A stretch of 64,000 nt of DNA from Siderastrea siderea (taxonomy: Eukaryota; Cnidaria; Anthozoa; Scleractinia; Rhizangiidae), in contig OZ034973.1 in assembly GCA_964030785.1 (NCBI GenBank), positions 2,296,632 to 2,360,631 on the forward strand, in the 5' to 3' direction. Shown piece after piece: positions 23,126 through 34,734 of the stretch (within the stretch, counting starts at the first letter, position 1; every line of letters begins with the position of its first letter). The position numbers and the translations under genes were made by a program. The notes below the pieces were generated by a model. It had not been told where the DNA came from. It did no database searches and was given only the letters and a program-made list of their open reading frames with translations.

Positions 23126-25951
23126 ATGTCTCACACGCCGGTCAACTCTCCGTGTAGGAAAAAGAGAAAAATACCAACCAGTTCACCAAAAACCCCCCTA
23201 AAAAAAGTAGAAAATTTGTCTAGTGATAGTTGTTGTCTAATTTGCGGTATTAATTTCAAGTTATCTGGACAAGGAAGCTTTTTTAACACGACCACAAATC
23301 CAGAAATCGAAGAGAATTTAACAACCCTCCTTGGGAAGGCTCCGGATTTTTCCTTGTCATCTCGACGGGTTTGCAAATCCTGCAAACGAAAGCTGGACTC
23401 TATAATCAAGAGAAAATTGATTCTGGAACAAGACACAGCGGTTGTCATCAACAAGTATCGTGCAAATAAGCTTAATTCTACAAGTGACAGGCAATGCGCT
23501 GGAGGAACCGCCCAACTCTCTCCTCCGCGGTACAAACGGCTGTCCAAGGAAAGTCCTAGGAATGTAAACAAACAAGCTAAATCAAGGAAGGCCATTTGCA
23601 GCGAGAAAGATGGAGTAGAAGAGCTCGGTGTTTTTCCATTGAGCACCAGTGTTGAAAATTTGAGAAGTGCAGAATTTGTTTCTCACGATCACTCGTATGC
23701 CAATTTGGATGTTGCAGTCCAGTGCGAAGGAGACGTACCGCCCGAAGTCGAACAACCGCGAGAATCGTTCCACTCCCTTTTGCTTGGGGAAGATTTCGAC
23801 TTCCACTTTGACTCCAGCACAACTAATGAAACAGAGGATCAGGAGAATAGCGGAGAAGTTACAGTTGATGCTGAACTTACAGCAAATACTGGAGAGGATG
23901 AGGTCGAGGTTGAGGTGAGAAGTGCGCAAACTTCTGATTTAAGCTTAACTTATATTGTTTATTGCAGTTAACTTGACAAAATGTTATTAGAAGTCTTATT
24001 TTCTATTAAGATAAGTTTGTGTTTCCAAGTTATCCGCGGGAGCTTTTTTACTCAAAGAAATGAAAGAATCAATTGCTTAAAATTGGTGGTCTAAAAAGTA
24101 TCGTGAACCTCGATGCGTTTTCCAAGCTACGTCTTGTTTCGTTTGTATTCGGTGAGCTGAGAGCTATATTTTCCAGAGCGGAAAAAAAAGTTTCTATATG
24201 TTTTCATAATGTTAGAAAAAGCGCACCTGACTCTGTGTTTAGTGATATGCTTACAAGCTTTACGTTTTTTAGAAACTTTGCGAACATAAAAATAGGCCTC
24301 TTCTAGCTTTAAAGAAAGTCAGACACGCCACGCAAGTAAACCTATAAAAACTGGTGCAAATTCAGAAAAATTATTATTTATTATTTTTTTGGCATGTTTT
24401 CAACAGATTACTATCAATTATCCCTCTGGGCCTAGAAGAGTTAAGCTGTCGGACAAGAAAACCGCCTCTATAGTGAAGTACATGGCCCTAGGGCTTCCCA
24501 AGTTGGCCATGGCAGCCTTGCTGAGGACATGCACAGACTTCACCGATGCCAAGAAGCTATTGTTCAAGAAAATGGAGGAGGAAATGATGGATCTTACGTC
24601 AACAAAGGAACCAAGTGTTCTGAGGCAAACCCGTCATGATCTGTTACCATACTTCAAGCTGGCTGATTTTGTTGCAGAGTTGAAAGCAAAAGCTCCTTTG
24701 ACAACTGAGCTGCTCTACACCCTTTGTGTCTCTAAGGCCAAAAAGCGCAAGCAGGAGGGTGGGGAGCAAGTAGATACTGCCATTGCTACCATTGCTGCAA
24801 CCATGCTTCAAAACCGATGTGCACAGATGTCTGCCTTGGCATACCGCATTGGTTTGATACTTCGCTTCTCTGGGGCAGGGCAAATGGTTAGTATGGTGAT
24901 TGTAAATAACATTATACCTTTCACTGAGGTGCCACCCCTGGGGGGACCTTTTAACTGTTGGTAGTTTAACAGAGCTGACTGAGTAAACAAATATATTACT
25001 GAAAAATTGGTAGACCTGAGTCTGTCAGCTTGCTATGCTTCCTCCCCCTTGAGATGCTAAGTTCAAAGAATCTATACTTTGAAAAGCTCAATTGGGCAAT
25101 TATAGAAAATATCTGTACCACTCACACGGTCAGGGCAAGGAAATTGTGAAGGGTAGGGTTCTGTCCCCTTACAATTCTTAGAATAGTATGAAAAAAATAT
25201 GGATTTCTGAAGGGTGGGGAGGTTGGCCCATCTGGAAATTCTGGACCCTTGGGGGAGTGGAGGGGTTTAAAAAACAATGCCGACTAAGTGGGGGTACATA
25301 TAAAGTGAAACAAAGAAAAAGCTATGTTTTATTAAGAAGGTACCATTTCTAAGGTTTCTAGGAGATGGTTGTAAGATACAAGTGATTTTGCTAGAATTAA
25401 AAATGCGATGATGACATTTTTTATAACAGGAGACATTTGATTACTTAGTCTCTAATTTTGCATTATTTAAAGAAAACAATTAATTTGATATTTGTTGGCA
25501 CCTTGAAGGGGTTTATATTAGCCGTCCCCCCCCCCCTCCCCTGAGGAAAGTAAAAATGGGAGTTGCTTTGCAAAATTTGAGGTGTAATTTCGACTCATTA
25601 CTCATATGGAAATGAAATCCCATTTCTTCGTAAAAAATAATTTCGACTCATTACTCATATGGAAATGAAATCCCATTTCTTCGTAAAAAATACTTTTTTG
25701 ATTTAAAGGGCTTGGAACTTATGAAAGCCCATGGCATTACAGTCCATCCTACACAGCTAACAGCAAAGGCCAAGGAAATGGGAAGTGACCATGACAAGAC
25801 TCTTCTAAAATGGAAGAGCACCATCGAGCAACATAAGGACATGGTGCAGTGCCTGGAAATTGTAAAAAAATGTGTACAGAGCTTACAATATCTGCCAGAA
25901 CTACCCCAAATTGGACAGTTGTGTTCCTGCTTCATGGCAGATGGACTGATC
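23126..25951 (+). pseudogene. DUF6589 protein, 5' part (exons 1-3), interrupted
   Basis: Exons are 23126-23914 (donor gtgaga), 24407-24886 (acceptor caacag, donor gttagt) and 25709 onward (acceptor ttaaag), all phase 0. The start ATG 23126 (MSHTPVNSPCRKKRK) was chosen because the basic, Ser/Pro-rich beginning fits. The upstream in-frame codons back to 23030 are less convincing. Residues about 30-90 hold paired cysteines (CCLICG, later RRVCKSCKRKL), like a C2-C2 zinc-binding module of the ZAD type. An acidic linker follows. Exons 2-3 carry the helical region typical of the front of DUF6589 (LLRTCTDFTDAKKLL, ALAYRIGLILRFSGA). The frame runs into a nested transposon at 25952. Function in transposition is inferred from TIR linkage, not known. 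Confidence 0.75.
25585..25690 (+). repeat. 53-bp perfect tandem duplication before exon 3
   Basis: The unit beginning TAATTTCGACTCATTACTC occurs twice back to back (25585-25637, 25638-25690) and ends 18 bp before the acceptor AG of DUF6589 exon 3. It is a recent slippage or repair duplication in the intron. Confidence 0.9.
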
Positions 25952-25974
25952 CACAGGAAAAAATTCTGAAATTC

Positions 25975-26470
25975 CAAATTTGGGTAAACATTGGTTATTT
26001 TTTGGTAAAACATTGGGAATTTAATGGAAAATTAGTAAGTATACCAATTTTGGGAAAAGAGATACACTTTCCAACATTGGTAAGTCATATATAGGAATCC
26101 AAGGTTGGGAATCTATTTTGAATTTCCAATGTTGGTAATTTTTAAAAGAGTTTCCAACATTGGAAAGAGCAATACCAAGGTTGGACTTTTACTAGATGTT
26201 CCAACTTGGGATAAAGCATTACCAATGTTGGTTAATCTTAAAATTGTCCAACATTGTAGAGAGCATTACCAAGGTTGGTTATTCTTAAAAATAATTGCCC
26301 AACATTGGAAAGTGCATTACCAAGGTTGGATTTTTTCTTGAGGTTCCAGCTTGGGAAGGATTGTTACCAATGTTGGTTATTCTTAAAATTGTCCTGCACT
26401 GTAATGAGCATAACCAAGGTTGGTTATTGCTTTACAGTGTCCAGCAGTGAAAGTTGCTTAAGAAAATGTC
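25975..26470 (+). repeat. Left subterminal repeat array (CCAAcaTTGG-type)
   Basis: More than a dozen variants of TTCCAACATTGG, TACCAAGGTTGG and TACCAATGTTGG occur in both orientations within 500 bp of the left end. Clustered subterminal motifs are a hallmark of En/Spm-like and related transposons, where the transposase or an accessory protein binds them. The binding role here is inferred. Confidence 0.8.
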
Positions 26471-26863
26471 CAAGCTATGATAATAAAGGTCACTTTTAAT
26501 ATTTACTTAAAAGGAAAAGGAACTATTCTGTTACTTGTAATAATATTGCCACTGTAGACATGACCAGAAATGCTATAAAAACACATTTTCAATGTAATAA
26601 TTAAATTATTATCACTTAAAAGTGGTAAAAAAAATCCAACATGAACATTAACTGACTCCTTTCTTATGCTGCCACACAAATGTGACAATGATCAGTGTCC
26701 AATGTTATATCACTTGCAAAACATTGAAATATTAAAAAATGGGAACAACTGTCTCTTTATAGTTACTTGCATGTCACACAGTTATAAACTAATGTGATAA
26801 TCAACAGTATCCAATAACACAGTATTCAGGTTTCAATATATGTCCACTATCGTTTCAGCAGTG

Positions 26864-29800
26864 TTACTCATCAGATGGCTCTGACGCGAAAGAGTCATCT
26901 GTTTCATTCACAGACTCAGTAGAATATGAAGAGGAACAACTGAGATCAGGACTGCTGTTAGATGAAGAGCGTGGAGATGGCAGCTGAAGCTCTTTGATAA
27001 TGATTATTTGTTCCCTTGTTAAATCTCGGAAGTTTATTGGTGCCTGAATACGAACAAACACCTCGTTGACGAGAGAAATTGCTATTTTTTTTGCCAATTC
27101 ATACTTTCCACAGCCTCTTGACTTTATCTTGAGTAGTTTGGCTCCTTCAATAAGGTGTTTTTTAAGGCTTAGATTTCTGAATGCAGGTACATGAAATATT
27201 ACAGCACACAACAGCTGTGCGCTGTAATCAGATATTTCATCCACGTTTTCAGAATTTTCAATCTCTTTCGGTTTCTCTGTATCCGTTTCGGCTGCAAGCA
27301 AAAAAAAGTAAGAATTAGGTTACTAATGTGAAGAAGATAAATGCAATGTGCTAAAATTCAGACACTGAATCTAGATGTAATTCAAGCTTTAATAAAATTT
27401 ATACATGTGTACATGTAATGACTGCTACTTATTTGTGATTTCATAGAAATAACAGAACTAGGGGGGTTACTCCCGCGGGGTGGGGTACTCCCATAAATTT
27501 CAGATAGGGGTGTGCCGCTAAGGTTCGTAAACCCTGACCCTATTTAAGGATAAAGAAAGCGAAAATTGATACCCTTTTTAAGGCCCAAAATCGAAAAATG
27601 ACACCCTATTCAAGGGAAGGAGAAAAACACAAATCTTTATAAAATCGCTTTACTAATACTTGAACGGTTAGTTCAGTTAAAAGATTCCTTTTGACTGGGC
27701 GTTTATTTTAGCTGATAGAATGTAGGTACCCTACCTAAGGATCACACCGGGAACACAATGCCAAAAGAAGCAAATATGAGACCCTATTTAAGGGCCGAGA
27801 ACCTCCCACGGCACAAACCTACATTGCCCATATATGGGAGTGCCCCCCCACCCCTGGGGGATTACTTGGTATGCTTAATATTGGCTTAGTCTCAAAATTG
27901 CAATTTGTGTTGTTAATAGGTTTACAGTGCAAATGATTGGAATGTCATGATTTCAAGCTACTTTATTTAATTAACAGTTCCAAGTTGTGTTTTCTTTAAT
28001 CCACAGCATATTTAAGCCAATATTTCATATAGTTTGATTACAGCAAGGTAAACTGAAGTCCAGGATGGCCTAATATTGTTTTCTTGCAAGTACTTAATTT
28101 TATTTTGTTATATGTAACCAGAAAATTTAATTTGCAACAATGTCTGTGGGAGTTACCAAAGTTATCATTTTGCACTTGTCTGTATTAACAGCAAGAGTTG
28201 AACGAGTTCATTTGTCATCATTAACTTACCGAGGGCTTCGCTCATTTCTGGTTCACTTAAAATGGCCCTTTTGGCTGGTCTTCTTGATTTCTATTGAAGC
28301 AAAAAAACCCAACAAAGTTGTCAATTATGTAACACTTTAAGTTCAAACAGAAGTATCGTGGTAGTTATAAAGCCAGTATGTATGTTATAGAAATGTGTAA
28401 ATGCTTGTAACAAAGAAATATACTTTTTACATACCTCAAAATCAAACCCATCAGTTAACTTCCGATTCTTTTCATTTACCCATTGTAAGATATGGCTTCG
28501 TATAGCTGCTGAAAAAAAAAATCAGAAAAATGGAAAACTGGTCATTGGGTCATTGAACTGCTCTTGTAGATTGCTACATTTGCATAAATTAGCTCTGGAG
28601 AAATACTTAAATTCCAGCCTTGATAATGATATGAGCCATTACCATACTGGTTAAATTGCTATAAGCAAGTCTCGTAAAACTAGAATCCATAATAACATTT
28701 ATTCTTGTCAACAAAAAGCCCAGTATATTATAGTAAAAGGCACTGTCAAGCTGCAAAATTATTTATAACAAAATACTGCCATGGTAGCAGCTTTTATCAA
28801 AGCTACATGTTGCTTAAGAGGTTACTCTTTAACGTCTAATAATAGAATGAGGATTATTTTATCTAAATGTTTACTAGCATGGTGATGTCCCATGCACAGG
28901 TCTTGTTAAACTAAAAGAAAATTTCAGCTAAACTATCAAATAACAGCTATTTACGTATACTTGTCCTAACCTTGGCCAAATCCTATTTCTGGAAGTTCAC
29001 AAGAGGCCTGGAGTGAAGATACTAACTCTGACAATATCAAACTGTTATTATTGTTGGACCTAAAATAAATCTTGGTATTTCCTTGCCATTTGTTCTGGCA
29101 TTCCTTCCGAATAATCTTAATCCTAAAGAGAACAAGTGAATAGAAAATTTATTAGAACTACTGGTAGTTGGATGCATGTCTCACCAATTAAAAAACCATC
29201 ATTACTTACTTGCGTTGATACAAAGCTCTTTGTTCTGGAGTCCAGCTTTTCTTATCCTTTTTTGTTATTTTCACTTTCATGGTTGTGTCAGACACATTTG
29301 GCAAACTTTCATTTTGTTGGCTTTCTTTTTTGTCTGAAACATGGCACAAATGACTGTTAATTTATATTTAGTATCTATGCTATATGTAAAATAAGTTAAA
29401 GCAATTTTCTCCTGTATTGCAAGTCTTGAGAACTTGGTTGATTTGTGAAGTCCAAGTAAAGGCATAGGTGCTAGAAATGTTCAATGTGACTCCTTGTGAG
29501 CTCACTTGTGTTGCTCTGGTTATGTGTGGGCCATCACAATCTCATTTAACCAATATCGAGGGGGAGGGGGGAGGGGAGAACAAGAACAGAAAAGTTACAA
29601 TCAGTGTAAAATTCCCAACTAGAGTCACTTAAAAAAGAAAACCCCACCCCGGATTGTGTGACAAGGTTGGTGAATACCTCACCACTTCCCAGGGTTACAC
29701 TGTATGAGCAAGTTTGTAATTGCTTGAGATGTTCAGTGTTGAGATAACCTTACTTCCTGTCTTCATTGTAAAACGTATTATACTGATGTAAAGTTAAATA

Positions 29801-30866
29801 AAGAGATAACAAACATTTTAGGAAAGTAGAGTGGATAGTTACTGTAATGTTTAAATAGATAAATGTTTTGCAAGGAGTTATTACAAATGAATTATAGGTC
29901 ACCTTTACTTAACAGTTCCTGTATGCATCTCAAAATGGTCAGTTGTTTACCGACTGATGTTATGTTGATGTCCCTGAGGCATGCCCTATCAACCATGGTT
30001 AATGTTCCTCCAGATATCTCAGATTCTACACAAACAAAACAATGTGTAAAAATGTAATGCTATATACATGTAAGCTTATATATATGCTAAATAATAATAT
30101 AAAATATATTTCTCATCAAATTACAGAAACAAACAAAAGTAAAATGAAGAGCCCACCACAAACTCAACTCACTCTGCAAAAGTTGTGCTTCCTCTTTCAT
30201 TTCAGGCTGAACACTCTCTAGCCACATGGCCACGTCACTGGGGCTCCATTTTTCCACTTCATTTGTATTTAAGCTGAATTATAACAAGAAACGAAGGGCT
30301 TAAAACATTTTAAGTTAATGGTCATTTTAGAGTGTTAAGCCCAGCACCAGGACAGTCTATTTACAATAGCTAGCTAGAAGAGTCACCTCACAGACTGCAG
30401 CGAACAAATACGAAATTAAATCTAATAAAATCACTCTGTGATAAAATTCCACTATGGCCATATGCATATTGCAGACAAATTGGCCGAAGTTAGCATGAAA
30501 AGCAGATCAGACTTTTGTGAGAATTTCAGGGATTTAGCTGGATTTCGAGGTCAAAGAACTTCTGTGAAATCAAAGTGTTTCGTTATGTATAAATGTAAAC
30601 TCAACTTTTTAGGTAATAAGTGATTTTGCTGATCAAAATTAAGGATTGTTGTCGCCATTCTGGCATAAGTTAGTCGTTTTACATCAAGTAGTTTGTACTG
30701 AAATTAAGCTTAATCAGTTTCGAGAAATAAAAAACCGGTGCCTTGGTATTAAATTGGTAAAGAGCTCATCACGTCGCGATTTTATCTATATGACCAACTA
30801 GAAACTCGTATTAATAAAATTACCTGGGCTAGAAAGGTCTCCTCTTTCGGGCGAACAACTTGCCAT
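26864..30866 (-). CDS. SAM-domain protein carried by nested element
   Basis: Minus-strand exons, 5' to 3': 30273-30173, 30025-29903, 29333-29210, 29122-28971, 28508-28435, 28290-28230 and 27291-26864. All have GT/AG sites and matching phases. Exons at 30273 and 30025 together encode a SAM domain: VEKWSPSDVAMWLESV, a hydrophobic middle with SGGTLTMVD, then the closing helix SVGKQLTILRCIQELL. A Lys-rich segment (WTPEQRALYQRK) and an uncharacterised helical region follow, and the tail is Ser/Glu/Asp-rich. A candidate first exon at 30866-30824 (MASCSPERGDLSSP) has a good donor, but its phase does not fit the next exon. Either a small exon is missing or an indel broke the start. SAM domains mediate protein-protein contact. 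A role in transposition is inference. Confidence 0.7.
27460..27865. mobile_element. GC-ended MITE inside SAM-gene intron
   Basis: The ends are inverted and G/C-rich: the left begins GGGGGGTTACTCCCGCGGGG and the right ends CCCCTGGGGGATTAC. Internal blocks are also inverted (GGGGTACTCCCATAAATTT against ATATATGGGAGTGCCCC). There is no coding capacity. It lies in the last intron, about 170 bp upstream of the last exon. Confidence 0.7.
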
Positions 30867-31113
30867 TTGGAAATAATTTTCTGAACTTTCTTATTCCGCT
30901 CCTTTCACTCCTGGTTGACGTCTCGAACCGAACAGTTAGTATTTTGGCGCGGAAAATGGCCCGCGCAGTAATCTGTCATGCGCAGTCAGCGGCTCGTACC
31001 CGGTGCCCACGATCTGTTTGGCCAGTGCATGTATCGAAGAAGCATCAGAATGTAAATGGCGAACGCGATCGATGGATGGTCAACCTCGATGGATCGACTT
31101 GATTTAATAAGCT
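30867..31113. promoter_or_regulatory. Putative bidirectional promoter of nested element
   Basis: About 250 bp separate the putative start of the minus-strand SAM gene from the plus-strand ATG at 31114. The segment is richer in GC and CpG (GGCGCGGAAAATGGCCCGCG area) than the AT-rich surroundings. No TATA box is evident. Promoter activity is inferred from the head-to-head layout. Confidence 0.4.
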
Positions 31114-31551
31114 ATGCAGCCGTCAGAAGAAGAGATTCTAACTAGCTGTTATTGTCAAATAACTCCAGAAGCAAGAGAGATCAGCAAACTTGGAAAACCT
31201 CATGTTCACTGCCCATGCGACAAATGCAATGGAAGAGCAACTTGGCGTATGACCGCATGGAGACACTTGCAGAATTCACGAGATGAAGGGTCGTTAACGC
31301 GGCCTTCACCAGTAAAGAAACTACGAAAAACATTCGAAGAACCAAAGTGCTCAACTTTAGAACCTCTTGTAGAATACGAAGAACTGGATTTTGATCCTGA
31401 ACAGGTTTTTTGTTTTGAAGACACCTACACTGAGTTTGCACATACAAGTGATGTTTGTGCTGGAGCTGAAAGATTGTTTATACTCTTTTGCCACAAAAGT
31501 AATTGTTATTTTAAATGGAGGAACTTAAAACAAGGATACATGTACATGTAA
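31114..31551 (+). CDS. Cys-rich N-terminal module of a transposon protein (partial)
   Basis: The frame starts MQPSEEEILTSCYC and contains HVHCPCDKCNGRATWRMTAW followed by RHLQ, a compact CxCxxC...H cluster suggesting zinc binding near the N-terminus. An acidic segment follows (EYEELDFDPEQ). The tail after about residue 115 loses character and ends at 31551, so the real exon may splice earlier. No downstream exon with a catalytic core exists before the element ends at 32003. I infer the first exon of a transposase-like gene whose remainder was deleted. Confidence 0.5.
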   Translation: MQPSEEEILTSCYCQITPEAREISKLGKPHVHCPCDKCNGRATWRMTAWRHLQNSRDEGSLTRPSPVKKLRKTFEEPKCSTLEPLVEYEELDFDPEQVFCFEDTYTEFAHTSDVCAGAERLFILFCHKSNCYFKWRNLKQGYMYM

Positions 31552-31689
31552 TTTTTTTTTCAAATTTTGCAATTAGGCTACAACAATTTTTATAACTTTG
31601 GGGGGATGAGGTTTATTTTAAATAGTCAGTACAGCATTCAGTCTGGCATGGTTTCATATAATATATATATATTTTTGGACTTTTCACCT

Positions 31690-31990
31690 GCTGGACATAA
31701 CATTCCAATAAATCACCACAGATAAACAACTTGGATTGTTAAATGCCTGATAAACCAATAATCTACCAAATACTGCAGTGGTATTCCAATGTTGTATTTT
31801 ATGATGTCCCAATAAATTACCATTAAAAAACCAAGTTGGATTTTTAAATGAATGATATACCAATAATCTACCAACTAACTTAATCGTACAGGAAAAATTA
31901 TGTAGTATTCCAATGTTTTTCCAATATTATTCCAATATTGGAATGTTAATTTTGTTATTTTCCAATAAAAGTCCAACTTGGAATTTCAGA
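31690..31990 (+). repeat. Right subterminal repeat array
   Basis: CCAATA, CCAACTTGG and ATTCCAATGTT-type motifs recur in the last 300 bp, mirroring the left array at 25975-26470 in weaker form. Confidence 0.65.
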
Positions 31991-32003
31991 ATTTTTTCCT
32001 GTG

Positions 32004-32489
32004 CATGAGTGACTGCAGCATGATAAATGCAAGTGGTGTCAGTAGGGATGCTGTAACCGTTGATGCCTCCTCATTAAACCTCGCATGCCTCTACAACCCA
32101 ACCCATGTTGTTCAAAGTATTGGAAAGAAGCTATTGGAGAAGCAAATGAGTGCCAAGGTTGTCAAGGATACATTTACTTTTGTTGCAAAATCAACAGAAC
32201 CAGGTGATGACACTTTAAATGCTATCAACAAGTCTATTGAGATTGCAAATCACTCAGCTCCTAAAGGGTACCAGATCATTGGAGACAACCTGGATCTACA
32301 TATTAATGTCAGGCATATGGATAACTCCAACAAGAACAAGTCCCTACATACATTTAACCTGGTTGCCATGGAGGATGTCGTTACTGGAGGACATTTACCT
32401 GATATGACTGGCAGGACTCTTGATGCTGTCCAAGTACATGAGTTTCTGCCTTCCTTGGATGATGTCGAGAAGCTTAAGAAAGATCTAAT
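32004..32489 (+). pseudogene. DUF6589 protein, middle part, between two insertions
   Basis: The frame continues the DUF6589 gene after the first nested element. It contains the signature segment GYQIIGDNLDLHINVRHMD and, about 30 residues on, FNLVAMEDVVTGGHLPD, which I recognise as the central DUF6589 block. The conserved aspartates of GDNLD are candidate metal ligands by analogy with RNase H-fold transposases, which is inference. The frame ends in the 7-bp duplication ATCTAAT (32483-32489) at the next insertion. Confidence 0.8.
32483..32489 (+). other. 7-bp target duplication, left side of 9.4-kb element
   Basis: ATCTAAT lies immediately before the left TIR and again at 41935-41941 immediately after the right TIR. 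Taking one copy restores a continuous DUF6589 reading frame. Confidence 0.9.
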
Positions 32490-32722
32490 CACAGGTAGCC
32501 CAAGCTCCAAAGGGAGCCGTCAACATGACATTGCCTAACAGCGTTATATTTATGAGAGTTTGTATGGGAATAGAACGATCGTATAAAATAGTTCAAAATA
32601 GGGGAAAGAGATTTAATAAAATCGACTTACCCTCCCATCTTCTGTGTATAACTTGTGTTTCTATGGCATTCGGAGGCGTTTCAAAGCGATTCCAGTTGGT
32701 TTTTGGTTCTCTGTTTGCCGTC
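32490..32722 (+). repeat. Left long terminal inverted repeat of 9.45-kb element
   Basis: Pairs with 41702-41934. The outer 19 bases are perfect, and differences inside are isolated substitutions. A partial second copy of the outer segment (GTCAACATGACATTGCGTAA) follows at about 32719. Confidence 0.88.
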
Positions 32723-32921
32723 AACATGACATTGCGTAACAGCGTTCTATTATAAGAATTTGTATGGGAATATGACGATCGTACAAAATAGTTCATGGCT
32801 AGAAATCTCGGACATCAATAGGAGGAGCTTAGGTCTGGCGGTGAATTGACCTGCCAATCACAGAATATAGATTCTTGCACGCTATTGGCTAGGATAGAAC
32901 ACACCACTTTCCTTGACCAAA

Positions 32922-34541
32922 ATGGCGTCACGAACTCGCGGTAAGAGATCTGTTGGCTTTTTTGCCGATTTGCACTGCCAAACTACGGCAGATTTCTGTT
33001 TGATATCGTCAAAGCCGAAGAGGAGAAGAACAGTTGACCATGGCCGTTTCTTTGAAGTGGATCGAATAATTTCAAGCCGCGAAGGAAAGCAGGTTAGTTT
33101 GTGTTTTGTTATTTGACGTTTAGGCAAAATAAATCGCAACCTACTGGCTAAATTTGCCCTACGGATGCTATTTTATTTAAGCAAGAGGTAATTCTTAACT
33201 TTTCTCGTCTAATGAAAGACATCTACAGAACATAAATTGATTTGGGGAGATGGTACGGGAAGAGGTTTGAACAGTTGATCGGTTTGTTTGTTCTCGTAGA
33301 CACTTAGCTGTAATTAGTATCACGCATGTAAGGAGAATTTGAATGTTTAGTGCTCTTGAATGTTGTGTAGTTTCGAACTTCTGACAAACTAAGCTAAATT
33401 TATGAACAAATTTTCTAAATGGAACATATCTAAACTTTTCTCACTTTTAAGGGGGTAGAATACCTTGTCAAATGGAGGAATTTTAGTCCCTTTGATGCTT
33501 CATGGGAGCCAAAGGAACATCTCAACCAGCCATGTCTGAAGTATGCTGTTTAAATTAGACTAGTATGTATTTGAAATTAGATCTTAACTTGAAAATTTTA
33601 TTGATAACATACAAAGCCCTAATTAACTAAGCAGAAGAGTTCATGAAAGAACTCTTATGTAGTTAAAATTTATTTGTAGAACACCATCCTAAACAAAGAG
33701 CTGTCCCTTATCAATGCACTATGTAATTTAATAGTACTTACAGTTTAATATTTTCTTTCTTTTCTATTAATATTTTATTATTTGTAATAGCATTGAGTAT
33801 TTGTAGGATGCCCTCAATACATAGTATAATTTTTAATAGTTACTTTAATAATAACAGTTTCTGTACTAGATATTATAAGGATCCCAAACCAGAAAAGAAC
33901 TTGGTGTTAAATGAAGTTGCAAGACTAAGAATAGCCATTGGTACTTCCCTTGACTGAACAATATTTTTGTTCATGTAATTATATCTAAGATTATACAACC
34001 TCTCTTTACAAAATTGTAAATTTATAATTTGCCTGCTGCATCAGTATATCCAAAACATGAAAATTCTGTAGTTGGTAAGGAATAATAAATATATGTGGGT
34101 TGTTAGTAACAATTTTTCTTTTTCTTCAACAGCTATTTTAATCGGCCAAATCCTGAAGTGAACCTTATTTTGGAAGAGGTTGGACGACTGCGTGTTGCTC
34201 TTGCACAGTCGCTCAAGTGTCCAAGGACAAGGCAACGTCTCACAGTTGAATTTCAGGGAGACGTCTTTTGTTTTCTCTTCAAGGGAAAAGGAGAAAAGGA
34301 TGGCTCATGGCAAGTGTTACAAAGAGGTGACTTTTGTCACCGTTTCTTTCCAGATCATTGGGACTGTTTATTAGACCCTCATGGACAGGGAACTAAAGTC
34401 CATTTCCCTGTTAAGTTAAGGCATTTCATTTCCTGGTCTCCAAAGGGACATATGGTGGACACAAGATCAGGAAATGTCATGCCATCAGCTAGGGCATTTC
34501 AAGAAAAATTGTCCATGAATTTCATAAAGGTAGCTGCCTGA
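32922..34541 (+). CDS. Chromodomain protein of nested transposon
   Basis: Exons are 32922-33092, 33452-33540 and 34133-34541, with consistent phases (0, then 2). Residues about 45-85 form a complete chromodomain assembled across exons 1-2: HGRFFEVDRIISSREGKQ joined to GVEYLVKWRNFSPFDASWEP then KEHL. The aromatic cage positions (F of FEVD, W of VKW, F of PFDASWEP) are present, so methyl-lysine binding is plausible. The N-terminus is basic (KPKRRR). The C-terminal 130 residues are unfamiliar, with HGQGTKVHFPVKLRHFISW and a conserved-looking DFCHRFFPDHWD. Chromodomains in transposons and retrotransposons can steer integration to marked chromatin; that role here is inference. An alternative third exon exists at 33870. 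Confidence 0.75.
33870..33957 (+). other. Duplicated alternative exon 3 of chromodomain gene
   Basis: It follows an acceptor ending actag and is in the same phase as the exon at 34133. It encodes YYKDPKPEKNLVLNEVARLR, against YFNRPNPEVNLILEEVGRLR in the main exon, so the two arose by exon duplication. After IAIGTSLD it hits TGA with no donor visible. Its use would give a truncated protein of about 115 residues that keeps the chromodomain but loses the C-terminal region. Confidence 0.7.
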
Positions 34542-34734
34542 TATTGACATTACAATTTCATTTTATCTCAGAAATATTATTATTGATATTTATCAAAGTC
34601 GGTTTCATGTTCTGTTTATCATGCAGCCACTTCATGATATCCAAAGCAATTAATACAATGTGAAATGAATCATTTGAAATTAAAGAATAATTCACAAAGC
34701 TGTGTCAAGGAAGTCACATGAGGTTCAGTCCTCA

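Larger units (their letters stand above)
25952..32003. mobile_element. Nested 6.05-kb TIR element with SAM-domain gene
   Basis: The ends are inverted copies beginning CACAGGAAAAAATTCTGAAA (25952 onward, and the reverse complement ending at 32003), followed by subterminal arrays of CCAA..TTGG motifs on both sides. It carries a minus-strand SAM-domain gene (26864-30866) and, divergently, a plus-strand zinc-binding frame (31114-31551). No DDE exons are found, so it is probably non-autonomous. It splits the DUF6589 gene. I could not find a convincing target duplication (ACTGATC on the left, CATGAGT on the right), so a few flanking bases may have been lost. Confidence 0.75.

Noticed and set aside
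23131..23646. 171-codon frame on minus
   Set aside because: Shadow of DUF6589 exon 1, which has the zinc-binding cysteines and correct splice sites.
25952..32003. Reading the SAM and chromodomain genes as host genes in a natural cluster
   Set aside because: Both lie between TIR pairs that interrupt another transposon gene, so they are element cargo.
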